Below are positions 1-8,041 of a stretch of DNA of 64,000 nt, piece by piece. Below the pieces are notes generated by a model, which saw only the letters and a program-made list of their open reading frames with translations, made no database searches and was not told the origin of the DNA. Every line of letters starts with the position of its first letter. Positions within the stretch are counted from its first letter, which is position 1. The translations under genes and the position numbers were made by a program. Source of the DNA: Natrialba sp. SSL1 (GTDB lineage: Archaea; Halobacteriota; Halobacteria; Halobacteriales; Natrialbaceae); contig NZ_MASN01000004.1 in the NCBI RefSeq assembly GCF_001861355.1, positions 62,001 to 126,000 on the forward strand, given 5' to 3'.

Positions 1-1025
1 CGTTTGGGTTTGTGGTCTGGCTCGCTGCCGCGTACGTTCCCACCATTGAGATCGGTGCCGTCGCCGTCGAGCCGTGGGTCTGGGTCTTCGTCGGCCTCCT
101 GCTGGCCCAGTGCTGGAAATCCTTCGGAATCGGTGGCCACTACGCCATCGTCAAGCAGGCGACGGAACCCAGCCAGTTGGCGCGCGGGTTCGCCAGCACG
201 GAAACGTTCCGGCGGACAGCGTTCCTGATCGCGCCGCTGATCGTCGCCGTGCTCGTGGTCGACGAACTCATGCCGGGCTTCCTCTGGGTGCTCGTCATCG
301 GGATTATCTTCGCGCTGCTTGGCACGATCATCCAGCACCTTCTCTACGAGACCGACCAGGACACGCTCGGCAAGGAGTTCCAGGGCGTCGGCCAGGTCGT
401 CGACGACCTGCGAACACTCCCGGACGAACTGCGTCCGCTACTCATCTCGGACGCACTGGTCCGGTTCGCCAACGGCATGGTGTACGCGTTCTTTATTCTC
501 GTGATCACACTCGATATGGGGATCGGTCTCTCGCTCACGCTCCCCGTGATTGGCGCAATCGATCTCTCGCCGGCCGCGTTCTTCGGCGTCCTTCTCAGTA
601 TCGAGATGTTCGTCGCGCTGCTCACGATGGCACCGGTCGCCAAAATAGCCGAGTACACCGGACTCAAGCCGGTCGTCGCACTCGGGTTCTTCGTCTACGC
701 AATCTTCCCGGTGATGCTCATCTTTGCACCGCAGGACAACGCCTGGATTCTGATCGCCCTCTTTGCCTTCTCCGGGCTCCGATTTGCCGGCCTCCCGGCT
801 CACAAGGCGCTGATCGTCGGCCCCGCCGAACAGGACGCAGGCGGCCGCGTTACCGGGTCGTACTATCTCGTACGTGGCGCGCTCGTCATCCCGAGCGGTG
901 TGCTCGGTGGCTTCCTCTGGGAGTTCGTCACGCCAGAAGTGTCATTTACCGTCGCTTCGATCATCGGGCTGGTCGGTGTCGCTTACTTCTTGCTCTACGG
1001 CAAGGAGTTCGACGCGTACGCGTAG
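1..1025 (+). CDS. MFS transporter, C-terminal part (5' end outside window)
   Basis: The reading frame is open from base 3, so the true start lies upstream of the window. About 340 residues remain and carry roughly ten hydrophobic segments separated by short polar loops, as expected for the bulk of a major facilitator superfamily carrier in the cytoplasmic membrane. The glycine-rich final helices (residues 270-335 of the visible part) and the short charged tail ending KEFDAYA resemble haloarchaeal MFS permeases. The substrate cannot be read from the sequence. The next gene on the same strand begins about 120 nt downstream after a T-rich stretch, so it is probably a separate transcription unit. 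I am confident of the membrane-carrier assignment and less so of the exact family. Confidence 0.8.
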   Translation, partial: FGFVVWLAAAYVPTIEIGAVAVEPWVWVFVGLLLAQCWKSFGIGGHYAIVKQATEPSQLARGFASTETFRRTAFLIAPLIVAVLVVDELMPGFLWVLVIGIIFALLGTIIQHLLYETDQDTLGKEFQGVGQVVDDLRTLPDELRPLLISDALVRFANGMVYAFFILVITLDMGIGLSLTLPVIGAIDLSPAAFFGVLLSIEMFVALLTMAPVAKIAEYTGLKPVVALGFFVYAIFPVMLIFAPQDNAWILIALFAFSGLRFAGLPAHKALIVGPAEQDAGGRVTGSYYLVRGALVIPSGVLGGFLWEFVTPEVSFTVASIIGLVGVAYFLLYGKEFDAYA

Positions 1026-1144
1026 TCGACTCCGTTTTGTTGACGCTGTCATCCTTTCTGCCTCTATTGTCCTTTTCTAGTGGGTTTCTCACCGAGTGGT
1101 GAACCCCTCCTGCTTTCTCATCCCTCTAGCCACCTCGATAAGAC

Positions 1145-1714
1145 ATGACAACTGAAACGCTGACAGACCAGGAGATAGAGACGTTCCTCCGTGAACACGG
1201 GACCGGCGTGTTGTCGGTTGCTAACGGCTCAGACGCCTATGCGACTCCACAGTCATTTGGATACGATGGGGAGACTCTATACTTTCAATTCGTTTCCGCT
1301 GCAGACAGTTCGAAGCAGGCCTTCGCTGACCAGACTGGGACGGCGACACTCACTGTTTACGACGAGGAGCCAGCACAGAGTGTTGTTGCCCGTGGCGACA
1401 TCGAACCTGTTCCAGCAGATGAAGCCACACACGCCATGTCTGTTATCGCAGAGAACGCAATGGTCCCAACGGTGAACGTCAGTCCTGACATACCGGTTTC
1501 GTCGCTCTCGTTTCAGTTCTATCGCCTGCGACCGACCGAACTCACCGGTCGGGCATTCGGTCCGGTGCCGGTGGTCGAGCACCCGTCACAGACGCTGACA
1601 GAACGAGGGTTTGATCACCTCGAGAACGCACTCGAGTGTGACGACCCAGACGAGAAGGATTTCTTCATTCGACAGGCGCTTCAACTGAGCGAACCGCTGG
1701 TAAATGCAGAGTAA
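1145..1714 (+). CDS. Pyridoxamine 5'-phosphate oxidase-related FMN-binding protein
   Basis: A 189-residue soluble protein with the split-barrel flavin fold of the PPOX-like superfamily. The N-terminal helix (FLREHGTGVLSVANG, about residues 14-28) is followed by strands with the pattern YATPQSFGYDGETLYFQF. This is typical of small haloarchaeal flavin-binding proteins that are usually annotated as PPOX family without a known substrate. The length is normal for the group. The C-terminal 40 residues are acidic and helical. It stands alone between an MFS gene on the same strand and a convergent RidA gene. FMN or F420 binding is inferred from the family. A second, distant member of the same superfamily lies at 58358-58912. 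Confidence 0.8.
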   Translation: MTTETLTDQEIETFLREHGTGVLSVANGSDAYATPQSFGYDGETLYFQFVSAADSSKQAFADQTGTATLTVYDEEPAQSVVARGDIEPVPADEATHAMSVIAENAMVPTVNVSPDIPVSSLSFQFYRLRPTELTGRAFGPVPVVEHPSQTLTERGFDHLENALECDDPDEKDFFIRQALQLSEPLVNAE

Positions 1715-1778
1715 GCGACCTCACTGTGTCTCGATTGTACGAGAAAAAGACAGACGACTCGAGTAGCCCGCAATCGAG

Positions 1779-2180
1779 TCAGTCGTCGTGGTGCCCAAGA
1801 TACGCGGTCGCGTCGAGTTCGACACGCACGTCCTCCGGAAGACGCGACACCTCTACGCAGACACGCGCTGGTGGATCCTCACCGAACTGCTCACCGTAGG
1901 CCTCGTTGACCCGCTCGTAGTCCTCGAGATCGGTCAGATAGACCGTCACCTTCACCACGTCGTCGAGTCCGTCGCCGCCGGCTTCGTCGACGACTGCCGC
2001 GATGTTCTCGAGTACCCGTCTGGTCTGGGCCTGAATATCGCCGTCGACGACGGCTCCGCTTTCGGGGTCGACGGGGCCGTAGCCGGAGACGTAGAGGGTG
2101 TCGCCGGCCTGGACGCCCTGCGAGTAGGGGTTGTCACTGCTCGGTGCGTCGTCGGTTTCGATGGGTGTTGGGTTACTCAT
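1779..2180 (-). CDS. RidA family enamine/imine deaminase
   Basis: A 133-residue protein of the RidA/YjgF family, which forms trimers and hydrolyses reactive enamine or imine intermediates released by PLP enzymes. The family core is visible: GDTLYVSGYGPVDPESG near residues 26-43, the helix QTRRVLENIAAVVDEAG, and the strand PARVCVEV, whose Arg (about 105) is the conserved ligand-binding arginine. The first 20 residues are a polar, probably disordered extension. The gene follows the class III aminotransferase by 22 nt on the same strand, so the two are probably one operon. That fits a role in clearing imines made by the aminotransferase. Confidence 0.9.
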   Translation of the reverse strand: MSNPTPIETDDAPSSDNPYSQGVQAGDTLYVSGYGPVDPESGAVVDGDIQAQTRRVLENIAAVVDEAGGDGLDDVVKVTVYLTDLEDYERVNEAYGEQFGEDPPARVCVEVSRLPEDVRVELDATAYLGHHDD

Positions 2181-2202
2181 CGTTGAAAGCTACATTCTGC
2201 GT

Positions 2203-3585
2203 TCAGGCTGTCTGGGCCGCATCTGCGGTCGCGTGTTCGACCGCATCGGCGATCACGTCGAGGGCCGTCTCGGCGAGATCGTGCGTGAGGACGAGCGGTG
2301 GGAGCAAGCGAAGCACGTTGCCGTGACGACCGGCTGTCCAGACGAGGACGCCGTGTTCGAAGCAGTACTGCTGGATCGCGTCGACGACGTCGCTGTCTGG
2401 TTCGCCGTTCTCGTCGACGAATTCTGCGCCGATGAACAGCCCCTTGCCGCGGACATCTGCGAGTTGGTCCGTCTCATCTGCGGCTTCGTGGAGACGGTCC
2501 CGGATGTACTCGCCGAGGTCGCGTGCGTGCGCGAGCAGGTCGTGTTCCTGAATGTACTCGATGGCCCGCGTTCCTGCGCGCATACCGACGACGTGGCCGC
2601 GGTAGGTGCCGGCGTGATCACCCGATCCCCAGGTGTCGAGTTCTTCCTTGTACATCGTTGCCGAAAGCGGGAAGCCGACGCCGCCGAGCGCCTTCGCGGA
2701 GGTCATCGCGTCCGGCGTTACGTCCTCCCAGTCGCTGGCCCACCACTGGCCGGTGCGGCCGAGGCCGCTCTGAATCTCGTCGAAGACCAGCGTCACGTCG
2801 TTGTCGTCCGCGATGTCACGAAGCCCCTGCAGGAAGCCCGCTGGCGGTGTTACGATACCACCCTCGCCCTGGATCGGTTCGACGATGATCCCGGCCGGGT
2901 TCGCGAGACCGCCGTAGGGATCCTCGACGATTTGCTGGACCTCCTCGAGTGCGTGGTCCACGGCCTCCTCGGGCGTCTTCTCCTGTCGGAACGGGTGCGG
3001 ATACGGCGCGTGGACGACGTCCGAGAGCAGCGGCGCGTAGTGCTTCTTCAGCTTCGTGTTCGAAGTGACGCTCATCGCGCCGGTCGTCGCGCCGTGATAG
3101 GAGCCGCGGAAGGCGATGAGCCCGTCGCCGTCAGAGTTGTACTTCGAGAGCTTGATCGACGCCTCGATGGCGTCGCTGCCCGTCGGACCGCCGAAGACGA
3201 CCCGGTTGTTCCCCCGCAATCCGCTCGGTGCGATCTCGTCGAGCTTTTCGATCAACTCGAGTCGGGCGTCGGTCGGGAAGTCGACGGTGTGGACGAACTT
3301 GTCGGTCTGGTCGTGGACGGCCTCGAGGACGTAGGGGTTCGAGTGGCCGACGTTCAACACGCCGATGCCGGCGAACATGTCGATGTAGGTGTTGCCGTCG
3401 GCGTCGCGGACGGTCGCGCCCTTTCCTTCCTCGAACGCGATGGGGATGTCGTTCGGATACGCGACCGCGCTGCTGTCGATCTCTTGTTGTCTCTCGAGGA
3501 GCGATTTCGTCGCCGGACCGGGGACGGAGCCGACGTCCGGCGCGTCGTCGAAGTGAATCTCGTCGATCGGTGGTCCTGCTGCCAT
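2203..3585 (-). CDS. gabT: Class III aminotransferase, 4-aminobutyrate aminotransferase-like
   Basis: A 460-residue PLP-dependent aminotransferase of fold type I, class III. The PLP lysine is Lys298 in TSAKALGG, the pyridine-ring aspartate is Asp269 in [12 protein letters not shown], and GSYHG at 161-165 is the usual substrate/PLP loop. The length and the motif [11 protein letters not shown] match haloarchaeal proteins annotated as GABA or omega-amino-acid transaminases. The exact amino donor is not proven. It is first in a two-gene operon with RidA. A TATA element at 3608-3617 sits about 27 nt before the ATG, so the mRNA is probably leaderless. Inverted repeats lie just upstream of that promoter. 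Confidence 0.88.
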   Translation of the reverse strand: MAAGPPIDEIHFDDAPDVGSVPGPATKSLLERQQEIDSSAVAYPNDIPIAFEEGKGATVRDADGNTYIDMFAGIGVLNVGHSNPYVLEAVHDQTDKFVHTVDFPTDARLELIEKLDEIAPSGLRGNNRVVFGGPTGSDAIEASIKLSKYNSDGDGLIAFRGSYHGATTGAMSVTSNTKLKKHYAPLLSDVVHAPYPHPFRQEKTPEEAVDHALEEVQQIVEDPYGGLANPAGIIVEPIQGEGGIVTPPAGFLQGLRDIADDNDVTLVFDEIQSGLGRTGQWWASDWEDVTPDAMTSAKALGGVGFPLSATMYKEELDTWGSGDHAGTYRGHVVGMRAGTRAIEYIQEHDLLAHARDLGEYIRDRLHEAADETDQLADVRGKGLFIGAEFVDENGEPDSDVVDAIQQYCFEHGVLVWTAGRHGNVLRLLPPLVLTHDLAETALDVIADAVEHATADAAQTA

Positions 3586-3607
3586 ACCGCATCCCAGGTG
3601 AAACAGA

Positions 3608-3649
3608 TATTAATAACTTGTCCACAGTATTCATGTTTACTGTATACAG
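3608..3649 (-). promoter_or_regulatory. Promoter and inverted repeats upstream of the gabT-like/RidA operon
   Basis: Read on the minus strand, ATTAATA (3608-3617) is placed about 27 nt before the start codon at 3585. Immediately upstream are ACAGTA (3624-3629) and TACTGT (3638-3643), a 6-bp inverted repeat with an 8-nt spacer. The second arm overlaps the perfect 10-bp palindrome CTGTATACAG at 3640-3649. This is an operator-like arrangement next to the TATA/BRE region. No regulator can be assigned. Confidence 0.5.
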
Positions 3650-3860
3650 AAATTGAATACACTTCGGCTGGTTCGGGCCGGTCGTTCGACCGGAGCGCTC
3701 CTTACGACTGATCGGATCGAGCTGCGGATCAGTCCGTAGACTGCCGCGTTCGACTGTGACTACAGGGACTTTCGGCTGTATGGTCTCGTTTACCTTCCAC
3801 ACCGGCTGCAACTGTCCACAGATTTAAGCGCTGCTCCGTCGGGAGTCATTCCCGATTACG

Positions 3861-4313
3861 ATGGACGACAGCCACCAGCAGCCGTCTGCAGAACTGCAAT
3901 CCGCCGATAAGATGAGAGACCAACTCCAGGAGATCATCGACGAGTTCGACTGCACGTCCGGAACGCTGCACCGACTCGAGGACGACACCCTAGAACTCGT
4001 CGCCGCGGTCGGCATTCCCGACCCAGTCCTCGAGCGCATCGGTTCGATTCCGATCGGGAAGGGCATGGCCGGACTCGCAGCCGAGCGCATGGAACCGGTC
4101 GACGTCTGTAATCTCCAGACGGACGACTCCGGGGTCGCCGAGGCCGGTGCTCGCAAAACGGGCATGGAAGGCTCGCTCGCCGCGCCGCTCCTCGGCCCGG
4201 AGAGGACGCTCGAGGGGACCATCGGCGTCGCCAAACCCGAACAGTACGAGTTCACCGACCGCGAACGCGAGCGACTACTGGAACGAGGAACCGAACTTAC
4301 GCGGCAGTTGTAG
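3861..4313 (+). CDS. GAF domain protein
   Basis: A 150-residue protein that is essentially one GAF domain. A polar N-terminus (1-25) is followed by QEIIDEFDCTSGTLHRL, the loop PIGKGMAGLAAERMEPVDVCNLQ (split between residues 67 and 90) and the closing strands GSLAAPLLGPERTLEGTIGVAKP. These are the usual GAF signatures for a small-molecule-binding sensory domain. No output domain is attached and no membrane segment is seen, so it may act as a free ligand sensor or through a partner. A TTTAAG element near 3823-3829 could be its TATA box, with a very short leader before ATG 3861. It is divergent from the aminotransferase operon. The ligand is unknown. Confidence 0.8.
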   Translation: MDDSHQQPSAELQSADKMRDQLQEIIDEFDCTSGTLHRLEDDTLELVAAVGIPDPVLERIGSIPIGKGMAGLAAERMEPVDVCNLQTDDSGVAEAGARKTGMEGSLAAPLLGPERTLEGTIGVAKPEQYEFTDRERERLLERGTELTRQL

Positions 4314-4368
4314 TGGTCACGGACGACCCGACACCTCGATACCTGGTCGCAGGCGGCTCACACAGTCG

Positions 4369-5451
4369 TCAAAACTCGGTTACAACCTCGATTCCCCGCG
4401 TCTCGTACTCACTCATCGCGGCGAGTCGATCGGAGACGTCCGCGAGTGCGACGCGATTCGTGACGAGTCGCTCGGGAGCGAGCGTGCCCGCGTCGATGAG
4501 CCGCAGGAGTTCGTCGTAGCGCGAGGGCGGCATGCCGCGAGAGCCGACGACGGTCACGTCCCAGCGAGCGATTTCGTCGATCGGAAGTGCGACCTCGCCC
4601 CGTTCGGCCTCGGTGGTGAGTCCGATCTGAACGTGCGTGCCGCGAATCCGCAGGCAATCGACGCTGTTCCGGCACGTTTCGGCACGGCCGAGGGCGTCGA
4701 CCGAAACGTGTGCGCCGCCGTCGGTACGGGCCTTGATTGCGGCGGGGACGCCGTCGTTCTCTCGTGTCTCGTTTTCGAGTTCTGTCGCATCGATCGTCAC
4801 CTCCGCACCGAGCTCGCTCGCCAACTCGAGTGGTGCCGTCCGAATATCGACGGCGAGCACGCGAGCGCCGAGTGCGGCGGCGATCTGGACGGCGGCGAGT
4901 CCGAGGCCGCCGCAGCCGTGGACGGCGATCCAGTCGCCGGCTGCGATGTCGGCCCGGTGGGCCAGGGCGTGAAAGGCCGTGACGTATCGACAGCCCAGCG
5001 CGGCGACGGCTTCCGCGGAGACGCCGCCGGGGAGCGTGACGGCGTTGAAGTCCGCGTGAGGGACGTGAATCTGCTCGGCGAACGCGCCGGGGACGCTCGA
5101 TTCGAAACCGAGCGCGTAGCCGTCCTCGCAGACGTTTCCGTGGCCGTTGCGACAGTAGTAGCAGGTTCCGTCTCCCAGATTGAACGGCACGGCTACGCGA
5201 TCGCCGACGGCGAGTTCGTCGACGCGGTCGCCGACCTGTGCGACCCGGCCCGCGGGTTCGTGACCGAGAATCTGACCGATCGGCACCTGGTCGTCGGCCC
5301 ACTCGCCGTGGCCCTGCCAGGCGTGCCAGTCGCTTCGACAGAGGCCACAGGCTTCCACGTCGACGACGACGCCGTGTGGGTCGGGCGTCGGCGGGTCGAC
5401 CTCCTCGATCGAGAGCGGTTCGCCGTAGGACTCGAGTACTGCAGCGCGCAT
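4369..5451 (-). CDS. Zinc-dependent medium-chain alcohol dehydrogenase
   Basis: A 360-residue medium-chain dehydrogenase/reductase. The catalytic zinc site is seen as ACGLCRSDWHAW (Cys about 35) and ILGHEPAGRV (His-Glu about 65). The NAD(P) Rossmann motif is AVHGCGGLGLAAVQIA near residues 175-190. In the structural-zinc lobe the order is DGTCYYCRNGHGNVC: three cysteines are present, but the first of the usual four is replaced by an acidic/glycine position. Two ATG codons lie six bases apart. I prefer the inner one (MRAAVL, 5451) because this is the usual family start and a TTAAC element lies about 28 nt before it. Starting at 5457 adds two residues. The substrate is unknown. Confidence 0.85.
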   Translation of the reverse strand: MRAAVLESYGEPLSIEEVDPPTPDPHGVVVDVEACGLCRSDWHAWQGHGEWADDQVPIGQILGHEPAGRVAQVGDRVDELAVGDRVAVPFNLGDGTCYYCRNGHGNVCEDGYALGFESSVPGAFAEQIHVPHADFNAVTLPGGVSAEAVAALGCRYVTAFHALAHRADIAAGDWIAVHGCGGLGLAAVQIAAALGARVLAVDIRTAPLELASELGAEVTIDATELENETRENDGVPAAIKARTDGGAHVSVDALGRAETCRNSVDCLRIRGTHVQIGLTTEAERGEVALPIDEIARWDVTVVGSRGMPPSRYDELLRLIDAGTLAPERLVTNRVALADVSDRLAAMSEYETRGIEVVTEF

Positions 5452-5589
5452 ACGCATGAGGTCGCGTTGCGGTGAGTTAACGTATCCGGACTCGGAACGT
5501 GGCAGTGGCTCGCCAGAGTATCGTGCAGAAATAATAGATCCGAAGCCGGGCCGAAGCCGAGACGTATGTCCCAGGTGTCGCGAGTCGCG

Positions 5590-6189
5590 TTACTCGGCAA
5601 CCACTGATTCGAATACGTTCGTCGCGTCCGCAGGAACGTCGAAGTCGTGGTAGTTCTCGCCCTTCGTCTTCGAGAGGATGTTCAGCGCGGCCGCGGCACC
5701 GTCGCCCGCGGAGATGACAGCCTGCCACTCATCGACGCGGACCATCGCGCCCGTTGCGTAGGCGTTCTCGACGCTCGTCTCCATCGTGACGCCGACGTCG
5801 ACGACATCCTCCTCGAACTCGCAGCCGAGGCTCTCCGCGAGGTCGCGGTTGGCTCCCGTCGCGAGGATGACGTATTCGACCGCGTACGTGCCGTCGTCGG
5901 CTTCCGTTTCGATGTCGAAGCCGTCGTCCGTCTCGGTGACGCTGGTGACTGCCTCGCCCTGATTTCGGTCGACACCGAAGCTATCGACCTGCTCGCGAGC
6001 GGTCTCCATGAACGCCGAGCCGTCCTGCGAGCCGATTCCCAGGTAGTTGAACAGGTGTGCCTTGTGCATCCACGTCTCGTCCGTATCAAAGAGAACGGTG
6101 TCGAGACCGTTCTTTTGTGTGAAGAGGGCTGCACTGAGTCCGGCGGGGCCGCCGCCGACGACAGCGACGGTTGCGTCTGATTCGCTCAT
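5590..6189 (-). CDS. Short FAD-dependent oxidoreductase, thioredoxin reductase-like
   Basis: A 199-residue flavoprotein. The N-terminal FAD-binding motif is VAVVGGGPAGLSAALF at residues 8-23, and the second FAD motif, YVILATGANRD, is near residue 110. A C-terminal segment with YATGAM and AVISAGDGAAAALNIL is the conserved FAD-closing region of thioredoxin-reductase-like proteins. The NADPH domain and the CxxC pair of true thioredoxin reductases are absent, so the protein is about 100 residues shorter than those enzymes. Such short versions are common in haloarchaea and have no firmly known reaction. A TATTTAC element near 6215-6222 probably drives it. The region upstream is the long gap before the injection-system locus. 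Confidence 0.82.
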   Translation of the reverse strand: MSESDATVAVVGGGPAGLSAALFTQKNGLDTVLFDTDETWMHKAHLFNYLGIGSQDGSAFMETAREQVDSFGVDRNQGEAVTSVTETDDGFDIETEADDGTYAVEYVILATGANRDLAESLGCEFEEDVVDVGVTMETSVENAYATGAMVRVDEWQAVISAGDGAAAALNILSKTKGENYHDFDVPADATNVFESVVAE

Positions 6190-6706
6190 ACAGCTATTCG
6201 TTATCGTTCGACGGGTAAATACTCACAAGCGACACTCGAGTTACCTCGTGACAGCGGTGTCACCTGCCTCCCGGTGTGTGCTTGCTGTGTGGTATTGTTT
6301 GTGTAACGTTGCGATGTGGTATCGTGTCGTGTCGCGTAGCGGTGTGATTTCGTTCGTGTAACGTAGCGCGGTGTCGTGTGACATTCGAGTGCACCGTTTG
6401 CTGTCGGTAGTCGACCTGCTAGCCACGCCGTAGTATCCATTTCCACTGTCGTAAATATGACTACACCACCTCTCTAACCCATTTCGACCAGAGCCTTTAT
6501 AATTGCTCGAGAAAGTTGGGATAACAAACAATTCGTATGAACGTCTACGAGGGGAGCGAGTGCCGGTCACGCCGGCGGTGGGCTCAAGTCCGTCGTCAGC
6601 ACGGATGCCGGTGGTCGGCTCCGATCACGACACCCGGCGACTGTCCCGAGCTGTCGGCTGACTGCCATTGTACCATCGGCTCATCGTACCGGCGGCAGGA
6701 GGTGCG
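6190..6706. other. Long intergenic region with GT-rich block
   Basis: No convincing gene. Bases about 6275-6385 are rich in GT and TGT with imperfectly repeated pieces: TTTGTGTAACGTTGCG near 6298 and TTCGTGTAACGTAGCG near 6353. The sequence TTTATAAT at 6496-6503 is a good TATA element for rightward transcription into the membrane-protein gene. Composition changes here from GC-rich coding DNA to more AT-rich sequence, which marks the left border of the baseplate locus. Confidence 0.5.
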
Positions 6707-7897
6707 ATGACAGTGATGCCGCTGCAATCGCTCCGATCATTCATCGGTGACGGGATCCGAAAGCGGCTGTATCCGGTCTTGCTCGTTGTTGGCTGTGGGG
6801 TCGCGTTCGGATTGATTGCGATCGGTATTGGACGTCTCACGGGACTCACGACGTGGGTTCCGTCGGCATCACCGCCGGTCGTCTCACAATCGCTCGGTTC
6901 CGAGACGGTGCTCTTTCTCGTCTCGTTCGCCTGCAGTGTGCTCGCCTGTGTCTGCCTGCTTCTCTACCGAGCAAATCGCGCGTCGATCGACGCCCACTGG
7001 CGGCAGTACTCGACCTGGGCCCAGTCGGTGATCGTCGGCTGTCTCTGTGCCGTCGTCGCCGCGCTGGCGCTCAGTTCGCTGACGCTCGTAACGGAACTCA
7101 CGGCTACTGCCGTCGTTCTTACCTTTCTCGTCACCTGGCCACTTGCGGCCGGTCTGTTACTGCTTCAGGACCGACGGAGTACAACCGCTGACTCCTCGTT
7201 TTCGTCGGTCCGGACGGGCTATGCACATACGAAAGGGTTGGAGAGTCGAACGCTCTCCGTCATCGTTGGCTTTTCGGTCGGTGTTGCAGGCGGTGTCGGC
7301 CTCTGGTACGGTGGGACCTGGTACAGCGGCCACGTTCCGCTGGCAGTAACGGTGACGGCTGCACTCGTACTCTGGGTCGGAACGACGATTGTCGTCTACA
7401 ACCGGTACGCCGCCGCAACGAGCGCACGAACCGAACTCACCATCGTTGCGCTCAGAACACCCGACTCTCGGTCGACGCGCGAACTCGCCATCAGGAACGA
7501 TTCTGCTTCAGCGATCGATCTCTCGGAGTCTCGCATCCGTGATACCGAGTTCGACCTGTATCGACTCGGTGTCAACATTACACTCAAACCGGGTGCCGTC
7601 TGCTCGTTCGAGATTCCCGAATCGTTCTCGACCGAACCGAACGACGATTCCGTTGCGTTGCCGCTTGGCTACAGCCTCAAACGAGGAGGTGAAACGCCGA
7701 CGCTCCTGACGAAAACGGGAACGATCTATTCGCTCCAGTGGTCGGCTACCGCTCCAACAGACGAGGGCGAACCGACGACGGGTCGCTCCGAACCGATGTC
7801 CGATACAGCGACGAACTCGGTTGAGAGGGAAACCGACCCAGCAGCGGGGAACTCCGAGGCGGAACCCCCCGTCGCTGGCACAGCGCCACGTGAGTAA
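6707..7897 (+). CDS. Six-TM membrane protein with C-terminal beta domain and disordered tail
   Basis: Not a recognised family. From the ATG at 6707, which has a GGAGGTG ribosome site just before it, the product is 396 residues. Six hydrophobic segments are visible at about residues 23-43, 66-86, 107-128, 134-154, 180-200 and 213-234. They are followed by a soluble domain (about 245-330) with alternating strands, including ELAIRNDSASAIDLSES and a CSFEIPESF stretch. That pattern recalls lamin-tail-like beta sandwiches, but this is only an impression. The last 55 residues are Thr/Glu/Pro-rich and disordered. It precedes the baseplate genes on the same strand, so it could be a membrane partner or anchor of that machine. 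That link rests on position only. Confidence 0.65.
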   Translation: MTVMPLQSLRSFIGDGIRKRLYPVLLVVGCGVAFGLIAIGIGRLTGLTTWVPSASPPVVSQSLGSETVLFLVSFACSVLACVCLLLYRANRASIDAHWRQYSTWAQSVIVGCLCAVVAALALSSLTLVTELTATAVVLTFLVTWPLAAGLLLLQDRRSTTADSSFSSVRTGYAHTKGLESRTLSVIVGFSVGVAGGVGLWYGGTWYSGHVPLAVTVTAALVLWVGTTIVVYNRYAAATSARTELTIVALRTPDSRSTRELAIRNDSASAIDLSESRIRDTEFDLYRLGVNITLKPGAVCSFEIPESFSTEPNDDSVALPLGYSLKRGGETPTLLTKTGTIYSLQWSATAPTDEGEPTTGRSEPMSDTATNSVERETDPAAGNSEAEPPVAGTAPRE

Positions 7898-7942
7898 CGA
7901 TGATTGTATTCGACAATAGAGGCAATAATTAAGATACCACAG

Positions 7943-7950
7943 CATATACA
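7943..7950 (+). promoter_or_regulatory. TATA element before the large disordered protein gene
   Basis: CATATACA is centred about 24 nt upstream of the ATG at 7970. This would give an mRNA starting at or near a 23-codon ORF that overlaps the start of the 8034 gene. A small dyad, ACACTTGTGT, follows at about 7949-7958. Confidence 0.45.
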
Positions 7951-7969
7951 CTTGTGTAATAAATCCCAA

Positions 7970-8041
7970 ATGAAACGGTTGTCTTCCGGCGTCCAATCCG
8001 GACGGTGGACCCAGATGCGGAGGCTTGCTCTCAATGACTGA
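7970..8041 (+). CDS. Possible leaderless short ORF (23 aa) coupled to the disordered protein gene
   Basis: An ATG at 7970 opens a 23-codon frame beginning MKRLSSGVQSGRW and ending with TGA at 8039-8041. It overlaps the first 8 nt of the next gene (ATG 8034). A TATA element 24 nt upstream places the expected transcription start at this ATG. The likely ribosome site of the downstream gene, GCGGAGGC at 8017-8024, lies inside this frame. The arrangement suits translational coupling. Whether the peptide has a function of its own is unknown, and the frame may be a chance occurrence. Confidence 0.35.
   Translation: MKRLSSGVQSGRWTQMRRLALND

Noticed and set aside
2131..3711. 526-codon + strand frame opposite the gabT-like/RidA operon
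   Set aside because: It is a shadow frame; the minus strand has clear aminotransferase and RidA motifs, and this product has no recognisable domain.
6537..6710. 57-codon ORF ending in ATGA on the start of the 6-TM protein, with five cysteines
   Set aside because: The TATA box is 37 nt away, which is too far for a leaderless start; there is no CPxCG-type zinc motif, and composition looks random. It could still be a leader, but support is weaker than at the other three sites.
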